Translations under genes and position numbers: made by a program
Shown here: in pieces, positions 6,187-6,402 of the stretch
How the letters are laid out: each line of letters opens with the position of its first letter
Numbering within the stretch: the first letter of the stretch is position 1
Notes under the pieces: generated by a model
What the model was told of the DNA's origin: nothing
What the model saw: only the letters and a program-made list of their open reading frames with translations
The model's database searches: none
Assembly: GCA_004560375.1 (NCBI GenBank)
Contig: SFVC01000056.1
Span: 1 to 6,402 of the forward strand
DNA: 6,402 nt
Source: a bacterium
Lineage (GTDB): Bacteria > Bacillota > Clostridia > Oscillospirales > Oscillospiraceae
Direction: 5' to 3'

Positions 6187-6402
6187 TCAGGCGTTGGCAC
6201 GCTGTTCCTGATAAAATTCGCTGTCCGTTACACGGGTGACAAAATCGTACTCTATGGGCGTGGCCTTGGAGGGCAGAATATTATACCGTTTGCATACAGC
6301 GCGAAAGTGGATCAGGTAGTCGCTATCCTCCTCAGTCACCGGGGCTACCCAACCGTGTTCCTCGCCATGGGCCTCCATGTCGATCAAATACTGTTTTTCT
6401 TT
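6187..6402 (-). CDS. C-terminal part of an unidentified minus-strand gene (partial)
   Basis: The frame is open from the right edge of the window to a TGA (complement of 6187-6189), giving at least 71 residues. It ends with FVTRVTDSEFYQEQRANA and contains the acidic stretch PVTEEDSDYLIHF. Possible starts inside the window are TTG at 6387 and ATG at 6378, but no ribosome site is visible and the frame continues upstream, so this is most likely the 3' end of a longer gene. I do not recognise the family, and no catalytic motif, membrane segment or signal is visible. By hand count GC is about 51% over 6201-6400, against roughly 60% in the VirD4 gene. With its opposite orientation, this suggests a separately acquired gene placed beside the transfer operon. 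Confidence 0.62.
   Translation of the reverse strand, partial: KEKQYLIDMEAHGEEHGWVAPVTEEDSDYLIHFRAVCKRYNILPSKATPIEYDFVTRVTDSEFYQEQRANA

Overview
The window is part of the conjugation module of an integrative and conjugative element (or a conjugative plasmid) of a Gram-positive host. The evidence is a VirB4-type secretion ATPase, a replication-relaxation winged-helix protein and a VirD4/TraG coupling protein, all on the + strand and tightly packed. GC content is about 60% in the large genes. The proteins look most like those of mobile elements from gut Clostridia (Oscillospiraceae-like, high-GC Firmicutes). That host assignment is recalled family resemblance plus composition and has not been tested by a search.

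Layout: 2-76 is the probable 3' end of an upstream gene that overlaps the next start as ATGA. 73-2040 encodes the VirB4-like ATPase. 2037-2714 (ATGA overlap) encodes a 225-aa protein usually left as a hypothetical; its C-terminal half carries a RusA-type Holliday-junction resolvase signature (DxDN, K, then DDxQ). 2715-3011 has no convincing gene and is packed with long inverted repeats: an 18-bp-arm hairpin (2735-2811), a smaller one (2812-2852), a perfect 13-bp stem (2885-2916) and a nested 10+10-bp stem (2930-2979). 3012-4133 encodes the replication-relaxation protein, starting at GTG just after those hairpins. 4087-6168 encodes the VirD4/TraG coupling protein and overlaps the previous gene by 47 bp. 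A terminator-like hairpin (6149-6182) sits where this operon meets a convergent minus-strand gene (6187-6402, running off the window) with clearly lower GC.

How the genes fit together: VirB4 powers assembly of the transfer channel or movement of substrate through it, and VirD4 recruits the relaxase-DNA complex to the channel. The replication-relaxation protein is probably a DNA-binding factor for processing or replicating element DNA. The RusA-like protein could cut branched DNA made during transfer or replication. No relaxase, VirB6-like membrane protein or cell-wall hydrolase lies inside the window.

The parts most worth a second look are the hairpin-rich segment, where the loop of one hairpin can pair with the arm of another, and the RusA signature in the small protein. 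The segment could be an RNA control element, an oriT or a single-strand origin; the sequence alone does not decide between these.
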